A stretch of DNA of 64,000 nucleotides from Marinobacter halophilus (GTDB taxonomy: Bacteria > Pseudomonadota > Gammaproteobacteria > Pseudomonadales > Oleiphilaceae), in NCBI RefSeq assembly GCF_003007685.1, contig NZ_PXNN01000011.1:620001-684000 (forward strand). Direction: 5' to 3'. Every line of letters begins with the position of its first letter. Positions within the stretch are counted from its first letter, which is position 1. The translations under genes were made by a program, and so were the position numbers. Shown piece after piece: positions 8,321 to 17,402 of the stretch. The notes under the pieces were generated by a model, which worked only from the letters and a program-made list of their open reading frames with translations, made no database searches and had not been told where the DNA came from.

Positions 8321-9701
8321 ACTGTTCCCTATACTTCCGGACGATCTTGAGGGCGATCACGTTGAGCAGCAGCGTGACGAGGAACAGCAGCATGCCCAGG
8401 GCGAAAGCCGAGAGGGTCTTGGCGCTGTCAAACTCCTGATCACCCACCAGCAACGTTGCAATCTGTACCGTCACTGTGGTTACCGATTCCAGTGGGTTAG
8501 CCGTCAGGTTGGCTGCCAGACCTGCTGCCATCACCACGATCATGGTTTCTCCAATGGCGCGGGATGCGGCCAACAGGATGCCACCGATGATGCCGGGCAG
8601 AGCTGCCGGAAAAATCACCTTCTTCATGGTTTCCGATTGCGTTGCCCCGAGAGCCAGAGAACCATCCCTCATGGTCTGGGGCACTGCATTGATCACATCG
8701 TCCGACAGCGACGATACGAACGGCACAATCATGATGCCCATCACCAGGCCGGCGGCCAGTGCACTCTGGGAAGAAGCTTGCAGGCCCACCATTTCGGCAA
8801 CGTCACGAATAAACGGCGCGACGGTCAACGCGGCGAAAAAACCATAAACCACGGTGGGAATGCCCGCCAGCATCTCCATCACCGGCTTCGCCGTTGAGCG
8901 CACCCGTTTGCTGGCGTATTCGGACAGGTAGATAGCAGATAGCAGGCCAACGGGCACCGCCACCAGCAGGGCAATGGCAGAAATCAACAGGGTGCCGGTG
9001 AACAACGGGATTACACCAAAAGCCCCGTCCGAACCCACCTGATCGGCGCGCAAAGCGGTCTGGGGACTCCAGCTGGTGCTGAACAGAAATTCGGATATTG
9101 GCACCCGGTTGAAGAAGCGTACCGTTTCGAGAATTACCGAAAATACAATACCCGCCGTAGTTAACACTGCCAATGCCGCGCACACAAAGAAGATGCGGCG
9201 AAGGGTGGTCTCAACGTTTAATCTGGCGTTGATATGGGGCGCAACTCGGGTCCACGCAAACCCAGCACCCGCTACGGCGACCAGCAAAACCAGAGCGGCT
9301 TTGAAGTTTTCACTCTGGCTTTCCATAGCTTCCAGCACTGATGCTGCCCCGGCGATGTGCTCTGGCACAAACTCAGGATTGAGGTTGCCCGCGGCAACGT
9401 TGCTGATCTGGGAGAGAATCAGGCTAGCCTGACCGGGAGATTCGGGCCAGGTGTCCTGAGGCAGAGTGGCAATCACAATGCCCTGGATCACCTTGCCCTC
9501 GAAACCGGCCCAGACTGCCAGCACTATCAATGCGGGAATGGCACACCAAAGCGCCGCTCGCGACGCATAGTATACCGGAAGAGCCTTGAGATTACGGATG
9601 CCGCCGAGGGGCGCCGCCACCGCCCGGGATCGCATGTACGCGAGGCCATAGGCAACCACGGCAAGAACCAGAACCAGGGGCAGAAGATTGGCCGTCTGCA
9701 T
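8313..9701 (-). CDS. pstC: Phosphate ABC transporter permease PstC, enlarged
   Basis: A 462-residue permease partner of PstA. The core is in the C-terminal part, with the EAA-like segment (QTMRDGSLALGATQSETMKK split across the loop) and several membrane helices. The first about 170 residues form an extra N-terminal region with three or four membrane segments and a soluble insert (about 85-130). E. coli PstC is about 319 residues, so both permeases of this operon are of the enlarged type. No strong ribosome site precedes the ATG; expression probably depends on the transcript from pstS. Confidence 0.93.
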   Translation of the reverse strand: MQTANLLPLVLVLAVVAYGLAYMRSRAVAAPLGGIRNLKALPVYYASRAALWCAIPALIVLAVWAGFEGKVIQGIVIATLPQDTWPESPGQASLILSQISNVAAGNLNPEFVPEHIAGAASVLEAMESQSENFKAALVLLVAVAGAGFAWTRVAPHINARLNVETTLRRIFFVCAALAVLTTAGIVFSVILETVRFFNRVPISEFLFSTSWSPQTALRADQVGSDGAFGVIPLFTGTLLISAIALLVAVPVGLLSAIYLSEYASKRVRSTAKPVMEMLAGIPTVVYGFFAALTVAPFIRDVAEMVGLQASSQSALAAGLVMGIMIVPFVSSLSDDVINAVPQTMRDGSLALGATQSETMKKVIFPAALPGIIGGILLAASRAIGETMIVVMAAGLAANLTANPLESVTTVTVQIATLLVGDQEFDSAKTLSAFALGMLLFLVTLLLNVIALKIVRKYREQYE

Positions 9702-9781
9702 AACAGTCTCTGTATTAGTGGCTTTAAGTTAGTTGGGCGTCTATTTTGCCAGTTTGCCGCACAAAATGTTCATTCAAATGT

Positions 9782-9821
9782 AACAAAGAAACGCAGACCT
9801 GACGGCCCGCGCTTCTTTGTT
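9782..9821 (-). other. Stem-loop in the pstS-pstC intergenic space
   Basis: AACAAAGAA at 9782-9790 pairs with TTCTTTGTT at 9813-9821, with extra GC pairing inside. It lies 28 bases after pstS on the minus strand, with no U-tract. Such hairpins after the binding-protein gene usually stabilise the upstream mRNA or reduce read-through, giving more PstS than permease. This role is inferred. Confidence 0.5.
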
Positions 9822-9848
9822 GTCATCCATGACATCCCTGACCGAGCT

Positions 9849-10907
9849 TTACAGTTCGTTACCGGTCATGGAGTTCAGTTCCTTAACATTCTTAGCGATC
9901 TTCATGCGCTCATTGCGCGGTGCCGGGATCAGGCCGACATCAATCAGGTAACCGTTGTCACCCCAAGTGCTTTCTTTGGTGAACTCAGCTACGTATTGCT
10001 CGATACCCGGAACAACACCTACGTGCGCCTTCTTGACGTAGAACCACAGTGAGCGGGCAATCGGGTATTTGTCACTGGAAATGTTCTCCGGAGTCGGCTC
10101 AACAGCGTCAACGGTGACTGCCTGGATCTGGCCGGTATTTTCCATCAGGAAGCTGTAACCGAAGACACCCAGAGTATCCGCATCCTGTGCGAGGCGCTGT
10201 ACGATCAGGTTGTCGTTTTCGCCGGCTTCAATGAACGGGCCGTCTTCACGCATGCTGTGACACACGCTCTTGAACTTGTTCTCGTTCTCGTCTTCCATCT
10301 GGGCGATCATGTCGAACTTTTTGCAACCGCCCTCCATCGCGAGTTCAACGAAAGCGTCGCGGGTGCCTGAAGTGGGTGGCGGACCCATCACGCTGATTTC
10401 CAGATCCGGCAGGCTGGAGTCGATCTCGCTCCAGTTGTTGTAAGGATTGGCTACCAGCTTGTCACCACCGTCTGGGTCCGGCACTTCCTTGGCCAGGGCC
10501 AGGAACACCTGTTCCAGGCTCAGGTCAAGCTTGTCCGCTTTATTGGATCGAGCAATGACGATACCGTCGGCGCCGATGCGAACCTCGGTAATTTCCTTAA
10601 CGCCATTTTTCTGGCACATGTCGAACTCGGACTTTTTCATGCGACGAGAGGCGTTAGTGATGTCCGGGTGCTGGGTGCCAACACCTTGGCAAAACAGCTG
10701 CAAACCGCCGCCGGAGCCGGTGGACTCAAGCTTCGGTGTCGGGAAATCGGTGTTACGACCAAAACGCTCGGCAACCACGGTGGCGAACGGATAAACTGTA
10801 GAGGAACCTACAATGTTGATGGTGTCGCGCGCCATGGCCGGGGAAGACACGGCGGCAATGCTGCCTGCCAGTGCCAGAGTTGTAAGAGCTGTTTTAAGTT
10901 TGATCAC
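9849..10907 (-). CDS. pstS: Periplasmic phosphate-binding protein PstS
   Basis: A 352-residue substrate-binding protein with a typical signal peptide (basic start, hydrophobic stretch, SPAMA-RD cleavage) and the phosphate-site motifs VGSSTVYPFA and STGSGGGLQLFCQG, plus PPTSGTRDAF. It captures phosphate in the periplasm for PstCAB. The start is a GTG at 10907: GGAG lies 7 bases upstream, and the signal peptide begins naturally there. The in-frame ATG further upstream would put 16 polar residues before the signal peptide. A Pho box lies 75 bases upstream. Confidence 0.93.
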   Translation of the reverse strand: MIKLKTALTTLALAGSIAAVSSPAMARDTINIVGSSTVYPFATVVAERFGRNTDFPTPKLESTGSGGGLQLFCQGVGTQHPDITNASRRMKKSEFDMCQKNGVKEITEVRIGADGIVIARSNKADKLDLSLEQVFLALAKEVPDPDGGDKLVANPYNNWSEIDSSLPDLEISVMGPPPTSGTRDAFVELAMEGGCKKFDMIAQMEDENENKFKSVCHSMREDGPFIEAGENDNLIVQRLAQDADTLGVFGYSFLMENTGQIQAVTVDAVEPTPENISSDKYPIARSLWFYVKKAHVGVVPGIEQYVAEFTKESTWGDNGYLIDVGLIPAPRNERMKIAKNVKELNSMTGNEL

Positions 10908-10981
10908 GTTGAGTCTCCATTTGTCACTTTGACTTTTATGTCGGATTTTCTGCACCGATGGGTGAACAGTAAAGCCCTTGT

Positions 10982-10999
10982 GTGACAGGTTTATTACAG
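10982..10999 (-). promoter_or_regulatory. Pho box upstream of pstS
   Basis: On the minus strand the 18 bases read CTGTAATAAACCTGTCAC, two CTGT-A/C-A repeats spaced 11 bases apart, matching the PhoB consensus CTGTCATAWAWCTGTCAY at all but two positions. It faces pstS, with a TTTACT-like -10 about 10 bases further downstream. PhoB~P activation of pstSCAB-phoU under phosphate limitation is expected. Confidence 0.85.
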
Positions 11000-11102
11000 T
11001 CTATGAAATGTAGAACAGTATGTTCATTTTTTCTTGCAGACCGCCGCCAGCCCGTTACCATGCAGGTAAAACAAATCACAAGCTTCTACACGGGCGACTT
11101 TG

Positions 11103-11507
11103 ATGACGGCATACGATGACGACAAACCCAAGCCCCGCGGCGAATTGACGCTGCAGATTATTCCGCTTCCCTCAGACACCAACGCCAACGGCGACGTCTT
11201 CGCTGGCTGGCTGGTCAAACAGATGGACATTGCGGCGGCCACCATGGCCGGGCGTATTTCCCTTGGGCGCAACGCCACCGTCGCCATGGACCGGATGGAA
11301 TTTCTGTCACCGTTGCGAGTTGGCTCCCAGGTCAGTTGCTACTGCGAACTGGTGGACATCGGTCGCAGTTCGATGAAGATCAATGTGGAGGTCTGGACGC
11401 TGGACCGTACCGCCAAAACCCCCCGGAAGGTGACCGAAGGGCTGTTCGTTTACGTGGCCATTGATGAGCAGGGCCGCATTCGGGAAGTGCCGGCACAAGG
11501 CCACTGA
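11103..11507 (+). CDS. YciA-type acyl-CoA thioesterase
   Basis: This 134-residue hotdog-fold protein resembles YciA/ACOT-type thioesterases: an N-terminal ELTLQIIPLPSDTNANGDVFAGWL segment (the N-x-N/D-GD-x-F-GG/GW active-site region) and the later VAMDRMEFLSPLRVGS strand. Members hydrolyse acyl-CoA esters in the cytoplasm, often with broad chain-length range. The ATG at 11103 directly follows an in-frame TTG, and the ribosome site is weak. It is read away from pstS and ends 14 bases before the transporter gene, so the two are probably co-transcribed. Confidence 0.87.
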   Translation: MTAYDDDKPKPRGELTLQIIPLPSDTNANGDVFAGWLVKQMDIAAATMAGRISLGRNATVAMDRMEFLSPLRVGSQVSCYCELVDIGRSSMKINVEVWTLDRTAKTPRKVTEGLFVYVAIDEQGRIREVPAQGH

Positions 11508-11521
11508 GCGGTTTCAACTGA

Positions 11522-12478
11522 ATGAAAGCGGCTCTGGAACGCCATCAGGTCTGGCTCTATCTGGCGGCGATTCTGGCTGGCATGGTGACGGGTTGGCTAT
11601 GGCCCTCGGTAACCGGCGCGTTTGAAGTATTGCTGTGGCCCGGGCTGGGCATACTGCTGTACGCCACCTTCACCCAGATCCCGCTCACCCATCTGGCCAC
11701 CGCCTTCCGGGACGGCCGTTTTAACCTTGCGCTGGTATTGGGTAATTTCGTCATCATGCCCATCGTCGTCTGGTTGCTGCTGTTGCTGGCACCAGCCGAC
11801 CCGGCCATCCGGCTTGGCCTTCTGCTGGTGTTACTGGTGCCCTGCACCGACTGGTTTATCAGCTTTACCCATCTTGGCGGTGGCGACAGCGCCCGGGCCA
11901 TTGCCGCCAGTCCGATCCTGCTGATTTTACAAATTATCCTGTTGCCACTGTATCTGTGGCTATTTCTGGGCAAGGAGATGGTCAGCGCCGACCTGACCGG
12001 GCATCTGTTACCGGTCTTTTTCGGGCTGATTCTGACGCCATTGCTGCTGGCCTGGCTGACGGAAAAAGCGGGAGAGAAAAAGCCAGCCGTTAAAGGCTAT
12101 ATCGAGGTGCTGGGCTGGCTACCGGTGCCTTTGCTGGCCCTGGTGGTGTTTCTGATTGCCGCGTCACAGATCACCCTGGTGCTGGAGACCGGGCGAATCC
12201 TGCCTATGCTGGCCGTGATTTTCACTATCTATCTGGTCGCCGCCGCTCTGGTGGGCAAGCTGCTGAGCCACGCCTTCGCCCTGCCCGGCGCTAAAGGGCA
12301 AACGCTGGCGTTCAGTTTTGGTACCCGCAACTCGTTTGTGGTGCTGCCCTTTGCCATTGCACTGCCGGAGCTCTGGTCACTGGCCATCGTGGTAATCGTG
12401 TTTCAGTCGCTGGTGGAGCTGTTTGGCATGACGGCCTATCTGAAGTGGCTGCCAGGGCTGTTTCGCGAGAAGTCCTGA
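11522..12478 (+). CDS. BASS/ACR3-superfamily membrane transporter
   Basis: A 318-residue integral membrane protein with about ten hydrophobic segments. It has the pattern of the bile acid:sodium symporter / arsenite permease superfamily, including LVLLVPCTDWFISFTHLGGGDSARA (similar to the PCTxMxFVWS/TxLAxGD region of ACR3 proteins) and a late FSFGTRNSFVVLPFA segment. The substrate cannot be read from sequence. It is clearly different from the ACR3 in the arsenic island at 48514-49581, and it has no arsenic genes beside it. It lies 14 bases after the thioesterase gene. Confidence 0.8.
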   Translation: MKAALERHQVWLYLAAILAGMVTGWLWPSVTGAFEVLLWPGLGILLYATFTQIPLTHLATAFRDGRFNLALVLGNFVIMPIVVWLLLLLAPADPAIRLGLLLVLLVPCTDWFISFTHLGGGDSARAIAASPILLILQIILLPLYLWLFLGKEMVSADLTGHLLPVFFGLILTPLLLAWLTEKAGEKKPAVKGYIEVLGWLPVPLLALVVFLIAASQITLVLETGRILPMLAVIFTIYLVAAALVGKLLSHAFALPGAKGQTLAFSFGTRNSFVVLPFAIALPELWSLAIVVIVFQSLVELFGMTAYLKWLPGLFREKS

Positions 12479-12505
12479 CTGCCGCATCCAGCTTGCCCTG
12501 ATTCA

Positions 12506-12521
12506 TAACAGCGACCTGTTA
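12506..12521. other. Small palindrome at the arcC 3' end
   Basis: TAACAG at 12506-12511 and CTGTTA at 12516-12521 form a perfect 6-bp inverted repeat covering the arcC stop codon, between two convergent genes. It may be a weak bidirectional terminator; no U-tract is present. Confidence 0.25.
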
Positions 12522-13427
12522 CCCGGCAGACACGCGAGTGCCTGCCGACCCTTCAAGTATGGCGACGGCATCCTGCAGCCGGCCAATGCCGCTGAGCCCC
12601 CCGGCTTCGGCAAATTCACAGGCCGCCTCGAGCTTGGGGCCCATGGAGCCCGCGGGCATGTTAAGTGCTCGCGCCTCGGCCACCGTCAATGCCGAAACCG
12701 GTGTCGCCCGATCGGTGCCAAAGTCCCGGTAGACCGCATCCACATCGGTCAACAGGAGCAGCGCATCCGCCCCCAGTTTTCTGGCCAACAGGGCGCTGGC
12801 GGCGTCTTTATCGATGACCGCTTCGACGCCCATCAGGCTGCCGTCTTCCCGCCGCAGCACCGGTATTCCGCCGCCACCGGTGCAGACCACCACCACACCC
12901 TGCTCCAGCAACAGCTGCAACACTCTCAGATCGGGGATCTCGAGGGGTTTCGGAGAAGGCACAACTCTTCGCCATTTGTCGCCGTCCGGCGCAATACTCC
13001 AGCCCGCACCGGCCGCCCGGCGCTCAGCCTCTTCGCGCTCATAGACCGGCCCGACAAACTTGGTCGGCTTGGCAAAGGCCGGATCTTTCGGGTCTACCAC
13101 CACTTGCGTCAGCAGCGTCGCGACCGGCCGGTCATGCTCCAGAGCATTTTCCAGTTCCTGTTCGATCATGTAGCCGATCATGCCCTCGGTTTCCGCACCC
13201 AGAACATCCAGCGGGTAGGCTTCATCCGGTTTGTAGGACGCACCCTGCAAAGCCAGCAGGCCCACCTGCGGCCCATTGCCGTGGGTGATCACCAGGTCGT
13301 GTCCGGCCCGGATGACATCCGCCAGCGACAGCGCCGCCGTTTTCACATTGTTGCGCTGGACCACCGCGGTCAGCGGCTCGCCCCGTTTCAGCAGGGCGTT
13401 ACCGCCCAGGGCTGCGACTACCAGCAT
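12519..13427 (-). CDS. arcC: Carbamate kinase ArcC
   Basis: A 302-residue amino-acid-kinase-family enzyme that makes ATP from carbamoyl phosphate and ADP, the energy-yielding last step of the arginine deiminase pathway. Motifs seen: [11 protein letters not shown] at the N-terminus, [10 protein letters not shown] near residue 47, CTGGGGIPV, and the C-terminal [11 protein letters not shown]. The start at 13427 follows GGGAG and leaves only one base after the arcB stop; an in-frame extension that runs into arcB is not supported. Length matches the family. Confidence 0.95.
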   Translation of the reverse strand: MLVVAALGGNALLKRGEPLTAVVQRNNVKTAALSLADVIRAGHDLVITHGNGPQVGLLALQGASYKPDEAYPLDVLGAETEGMIGYMIEQELENALEHDRPVATLLTQVVVDPKDPAFAKPTKFVGPVYEREEAERRAAGAGWSIAPDGDKWRRVVPSPKPLEIPDLRVLQLLLEQGVVVVCTGGGGIPVLRREDGSLMGVEAVIDKDAASALLARKLGADALLLLTDVDAVYRDFGTDRATPVSALTVAEARALNMPAGSMGPKLEAACEFAEAGGLSGIGRLQDAVAILEGSAGTRVSAG

Positions 13428-13428
13428 G

Positions 13429-14430
13429 TCAGTCTCCCAGGGTCGCCACGAGGACGGCCTTGATGGTATGCATCCGGTTCTCGGCCTGATCAAACACAAT
13501 GGAGGCCGGGCTTTCGAATACCTCGTCAGTCACCTCCATGGCCTCAATGCCATGGGTTTCCTGAAGCTCTTTGCCCACCACCGTCTCGGTGTTGTGGAAG
13601 GCCGGTAAACAGTGCATGAACCGCACCCGGGGATTGCCGGTTTTCGCCATCAGGGCCGCATTGACCTGGTAAGGCATCAGCAGCTTGATGCGTTCGGCCC
13701 ACTTTTCCTTTGGCTCTCCCATAGAGACCCAGACATCGGTATAAACGAAATCGACATCAGCAACGGCGGCGTCAATGTCCTCGGTGATGGTAATGCGGGC
13801 ACCGGTTTCTGCCGCCAACGCTTTTGCCTCGTCCTGCACCGACTGGTTCGGCCAGCAGACCTGAGGCGCGCACAGCCGCACGTCCATACCCATTTTGGCA
13901 CCACCGATCAGCAGACTGTCGCCCATATTGTTGGCAGCATCGCCAATGAACACATAGGCTACCTCCCGCAGCGGCTTTTCCACCTGTTCCTGCATGGTCA
14001 GAAAATCCGCCAGGATCTGGGTGGGGTGAAACTCGTTGGTCAGGCCGTTGTAGACCGGCACGCCGGCGTACTGGGCCAGCTCCTCCACAATCGACTGCCC
14101 GAAGCCACGATACTCGATGGCATCGTAGACCCGGCCAAGCACCCGCGCGGTGTCTTTCACCGATTCCTTGTGGCCTATGTGGGTGCCGGTGGGCCCCAGA
14201 TAGGTCACTCGCGCACCCTGATCATAAGCGGCCACCTCGAACCCGACCCGGGTTCGTGTGGAATTCTTTTCGAAGATTAGCGCAATGTCCTTGCCTTTCA
14301 GCCTTGGCACCTCCGTGCCGGCGTACTTGGCGGTTTTAAGATCCGCGGACAACTTCAGCAGGAAACTGATTTCGCGCGGCGTAAAATCCCGCAGCGTCAA
14401 AAAATGTCGGTTCTTGAGGTTAAACGCCAT
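13429..14430 (-). CDS. arcB: Catabolic ornithine carbamoyltransferase ArcB
   Basis: A 333-residue transcarbamylase. The carbamoyl-phosphate site STRTR (in [11 protein letters not shown]) and the ornithine-site HCLPAFHN are both intact. In this operon it splits citrulline with phosphate into ornithine and carbamoyl phosphate. It shares the arcA-arcB-arcC order and spacing of the arginine deiminase operon, which marks it as the catabolic enzyme rather than the biosynthetic ArgF. The C-terminus ends in VLVATLGD. Confidence 0.95.
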   Translation of the reverse strand: MAFNLKNRHFLTLRDFTPREISFLLKLSADLKTAKYAGTEVPRLKGKDIALIFEKNSTRTRVGFEVAAYDQGARVTYLGPTGTHIGHKESVKDTARVLGRVYDAIEYRGFGQSIVEELAQYAGVPVYNGLTNEFHPTQILADFLTMQEQVEKPLREVAYVFIGDAANNMGDSLLIGGAKMGMDVRLCAPQVCWPNQSVQDEAKALAAETGARITITEDIDAAVADVDFVYTDVWVSMGEPKEKWAERIKLLMPYQVNAALMAKTGNPRVRFMHCLPAFHNTETVVGKELQETHGIEAMEVTDEVFESPASIVFDQAENRMHTIKAVLVATLGD

Positions 14431-14448
14431 GGCCCTGCTCCTTCGCTG

Positions 14449-15678
14449 TCAGACAGCATCTCTGATGGTTGGGCAGCTCATGCATCGACCGCCGCCCCGG
14501 CCCCGGCCCAGCTCGGCACCGGGTATTGCCAGAACCTCGATGCCGGCTGCGGCCAGGGCCGCATTGGTATCGTCGTTACGGTCATAACCCACCACCACCC
14601 CAGGGCTCAGCGCCAGCACGTTGTTACCATCGTTCCACTGCTCGCGCTCGCGCTCTTCCGGGCTATCGCCACCGGTGGGCACAACCTCCAGCGCCGGAAA
14701 TCCCAGAATCTCGGCCACCACCTCGAACAGATGCCGGGGGTCCTGCTTGAAGGCCAGTGTTTTGGCACCCTCGCCGGACCTCAGGTCATAGCAGATGACG
14801 GCATCCGCCACCTCCGTGAAGGCGGTCACCACGTTGCCGCCACAGAAGGTGAACACCGTATCCAGGTGCATGGCGGAGCGGGATTTGGGCAGCTGACAGG
14901 CAATCACCCGATCGACCATGCCGCCATCGAACAGGGCTTTTGACAGCTGACCAATGGCCTGGGGCGACGATCGCTCGCCCATGCCCACCAGTACCGTGCG
15001 ATTACCCAGGGGCATGATATCGCCACCCTCCAGGGTGGCCAGGCCGTGATCTTGCAATGGGTCGCCCCAATGCACCGTCACCTTGCCGGCAAATTTCGGG
15101 TGGAAATTATAGATGGCGGCCATCAGCAGGGTTTCTGGCTTGCGCGCCGTCCAGTACATCGGGTTCAGGGTTACCCCGCCATAAACCCAGGCACTGTTGT
15201 CCCGGGTGAACAGGAAGTTCGGCAGCGGAGGCAGCACAAATCCTAATGGCCCGAGATGGTTGCCAAACAGTCCGGCCGGATCAAAGGGCAGGTCCATCAC
15301 CTCAAGGCCGCCAATCAGAAACTTCGCCAGCTCCTTGCCGGGCAGCTCGTCCATCCAGGCCCGCAGGTCCGACACCATGCCAACGCCGATGTGGTTCCAG
15401 TTAATCCGGTGGTCCAGAATCCAGGCCCGGCCCTCAGGGATCGCCAGCGTCTGTGCCAGCAACTCATTGACATCCAGAACCTCAATACCCCGGCTGCGCA
15501 TCAGATCGGCAAACACATCGTGGTCTTTCTGTGCCTGTTTCACCCAGAACACATCATCAAACAGCAGGGCATCGCAGTTCGACGGCGTTAACCGCCGATG
15601 GGCCAGGCCAGGGCGGCAGACAATCACCTGACGCAGGGTTCCGGTTTCAGAGTGAACTCCAAGGCTTTGTTCAGACAT
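14449..15678 (-). CDS. arcA: Arginine deiminase ArcA
   Basis: A 409-residue guanidino-group-modifying enzyme converting arginine to citrulline and ammonia. Motifs: [15 protein letters not shown] at the N-terminus, [18 protein letters not shown], the catalytic histidine in [12 protein letters not shown], and the nucleophile C399 in [14 protein letters not shown] near the C-terminus. AAGGAA precedes the ATG. It is the first enzyme gene after the antiporter, 18 bases before arcB. No ArcR/ArgR gene is nearby. Confidence 0.96.
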   Translation of the reverse strand: MSEQSLGVHSETGTLRQVIVCRPGLAHRRLTPSNCDALLFDDVFWVKQAQKDHDVFADLMRSRGIEVLDVNELLAQTLAIPEGRAWILDHRINWNHIGVGMVSDLRAWMDELPGKELAKFLIGGLEVMDLPFDPAGLFGNHLGPLGFVLPPLPNFLFTRDNSAWVYGGVTLNPMYWTARKPETLLMAAIYNFHPKFAGKVTVHWGDPLQDHGLATLEGGDIMPLGNRTVLVGMGERSSPQAIGQLSKALFDGGMVDRVIACQLPKSRSAMHLDTVFTFCGGNVVTAFTEVADAVICYDLRSGEGAKTLAFKQDPRHLFEVVAEILGFPALEVVPTGGDSPEEREREQWNDGNNVLALSPGVVVGYDRNDDTNAALAAAGIEVLAIPGAELGRGRGGGRCMSCPTIRDAV

Positions 15679-15700
15679 GGCAGAATTCCTTTTATCCAGG

Positions 15701-15750
15701 GTTCACAACGGGGCTTAAAAAAGGGATCACAACGGGGTTCATAAAAGGGT
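15701..15750. repeat. Short imperfect tandem repeat between yfcC-type gene and arcA
   Basis: Two near-identical about 25-base units start at 15701 and 15725, sharing TCACAACGGGG followed by a purine/A-rich stretch ending in AAGGG. The second unit overlaps the last codons of the antiporter gene, so the spacer before arcA looks like a local duplication of that gene's end. No regulatory role is evident. Confidence 0.5.
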
Positions 15751-17187
15751 ACCAACGCTGATGATCACGGTTATAAACACGGTCAGAATGAGCAGCAAAG
15801 GCCAGATAAACGCGAGCCAGCGATCGTAGGACACCCGCCCGATGGCCAGCCCGCCAACCACCACCGCAAAGGTGGGGTTGATCAGGTTGACCAGCCCGTT
15901 GGCCGCCTGGTAGGCCGTCACCACCAGGTCACGCCCCACATTCGCAAAATCCGCCAGCGGTGCGAGAATCGGCATGGACAGCACCGCCAGCCCGGAGGAG
16001 GACGGCACGAAGAAGCTCATGCCAACCTCGATCCAGAACATGAGGTTGATAAACGCCAGCTCCGGCAGACCACCCAGCGAGGTTTCCGCGCTGTGCAGGA
16101 TGGTATCGGCAATCATGCCTTGCTCCATGATCACCACAATGCCACGGGCAAGGCCAACCACCAGGGCAACCCCGAGCAAATCCCGCGCGCCATCGACGAA
16201 GCTGCCGGTCAGTTTCTTTTCGCCCAGACGGGCAATGACGCCGATCACAATCGCGGCGCCAAAAAACAGAGCCCCCATCCGTGCCATCCACCAGCCCTGG
16301 GACGACACCCCCCAGATCATGACGGCAAAGGTCAGCGCGAAAATAACCAGAGCAATGATCTGGGTTCTGGTGAGTCTGGCACTGTGAATCTCTTCATCGT
16401 GCCCTTGCAGAAACAGCTTTCGATGCGCAGCCCATTGTTTTGACACCACCGAGCGGGACGGGTCTGCCTTGACGCGGTGGGCATAGCGCATGACATAGCC
16501 AATGCAGATCAGCAGGCCACCAATCAGCAGAATGAATCGCAGCACGATACCGTCGGTAAACGGGATGCCCGCGGCGTTGGCCGCGATAACGGTGGCAAAG
16601 GGATTGATGGTGGAGCCCAGTACGCCGATCCCGGCACCGATCAGAATAATGGCAACACCGGTCACCGCATCGTATCCGGCCGCAAGTATGACGGGCACCA
16701 GAATGGCGTAGAAAGCCAGGGTTTCCTCGGCCATGCCATAGGTTGTGCCACCCAGGGCAAACAGCGTCATCAGGATAGGAATCATCCAGATTTCACGGCC
16801 TTCCAGATGGCGCATGGCGCTGCGTATACCGGTATCTATGGCACCGGTTGCATTCATCACACCGAGAAAGCCCCCCAGAAACAACACAAACAGAGCAACA
16901 TCGATAGCGTTAGCCGCGTAACTGTCGGGATCGTAGAAGCCGGCAGTCGGGGCCAGCATGACCTCAACAAAGCCCTGGGGGTTGGGGTCCACGGTTTGAT
17001 AGGTACCAGGCACAGCGACTTCACGGCCGACGTCTTCATTCATGGTCCGTTCATACTGCCCGGCCGGGATCACCCAGGTCAGAGCCGCGACCAGCACAAT
17101 CAGGCAGAAAAGAATGGTATAAGCGGTAGGGAACCGCGAGGCGAGATCGTTTTCAGGGTTTTCTGGCGGATTTTCGTCTTCAGCCAC
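15739..17187 (-). CDS. YfcC-family basic amino acid antiporter (ArcD role)
   Basis: A 482-residue membrane protein with about 12 hydrophobic segments, of the YfcC/DcuC-like superfamily (C4-dicarboxylate anaerobic carrier type), not the APC-family ArcD of Pseudomonas. Family-typical stretches include TTYGMAEETLAFYAI, GVLGSTINPFATVIAA and FFVPSSSGLAVLSMPI. As first gene of the arc operon it most likely exchanges arginine for ornithine. The start is GTG at 17187 with AGGAG 8 bases upstream. The acidic, proline-rich first 18 residues are cytoplasmic. Confidence 0.87.
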   Translation of the reverse strand: MAEDENPPENPENDLASRFPTAYTILFCLIVLVAALTWVIPAGQYERTMNEDVGREVAVPGTYQTVDPNPQGFVEVMLAPTAGFYDPDSYAANAIDVALFVLFLGGFLGVMNATGAIDTGIRSAMRHLEGREIWMIPILMTLFALGGTTYGMAEETLAFYAILVPVILAAGYDAVTGVAIILIGAGIGVLGSTINPFATVIAANAAGIPFTDGIVLRFILLIGGLLICIGYVMRYAHRVKADPSRSVVSKQWAAHRKLFLQGHDEEIHSARLTRTQIIALVIFALTFAVMIWGVSSQGWWMARMGALFFGAAIVIGVIARLGEKKLTGSFVDGARDLLGVALVVGLARGIVVIMEQGMIADTILHSAETSLGGLPELAFINLMFWIEVGMSFFVPSSSGLAVLSMPILAPLADFANVGRDLVVTAYQAANGLVNLINPTFAVVVGGLAIGRVSYDRWLAFIWPLLLILTVFITVIISVGTLL

Positions 17188-17402
17188 GATGCGTCTCCTG
17201 TCCTTAATCGCATGGTGCAGAAAGATCCCTTACGGGAACCTCAAGAGAGGCTGAACACATCCTCAGGCGCTGGGCGCACTGGTTCAGACTTCCCTGACAA
17301 AAGCATAGTTCATGATTAGTTTTGAACTTATTTTTTTTCACATTGATGCCAGCTTTGAATTGGTCTTAACTCATATTTCATTTATCAAAAAAACAACAAC
17401 GG

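Noticed and set aside
17281..17402. Possible ANR/FNR site before the arc operon (TTGATGCCAGCTTTGAA)
   Set aside because: The second half-site is wrong in sequence and spacing for TTGAT-N4-ATCAA.
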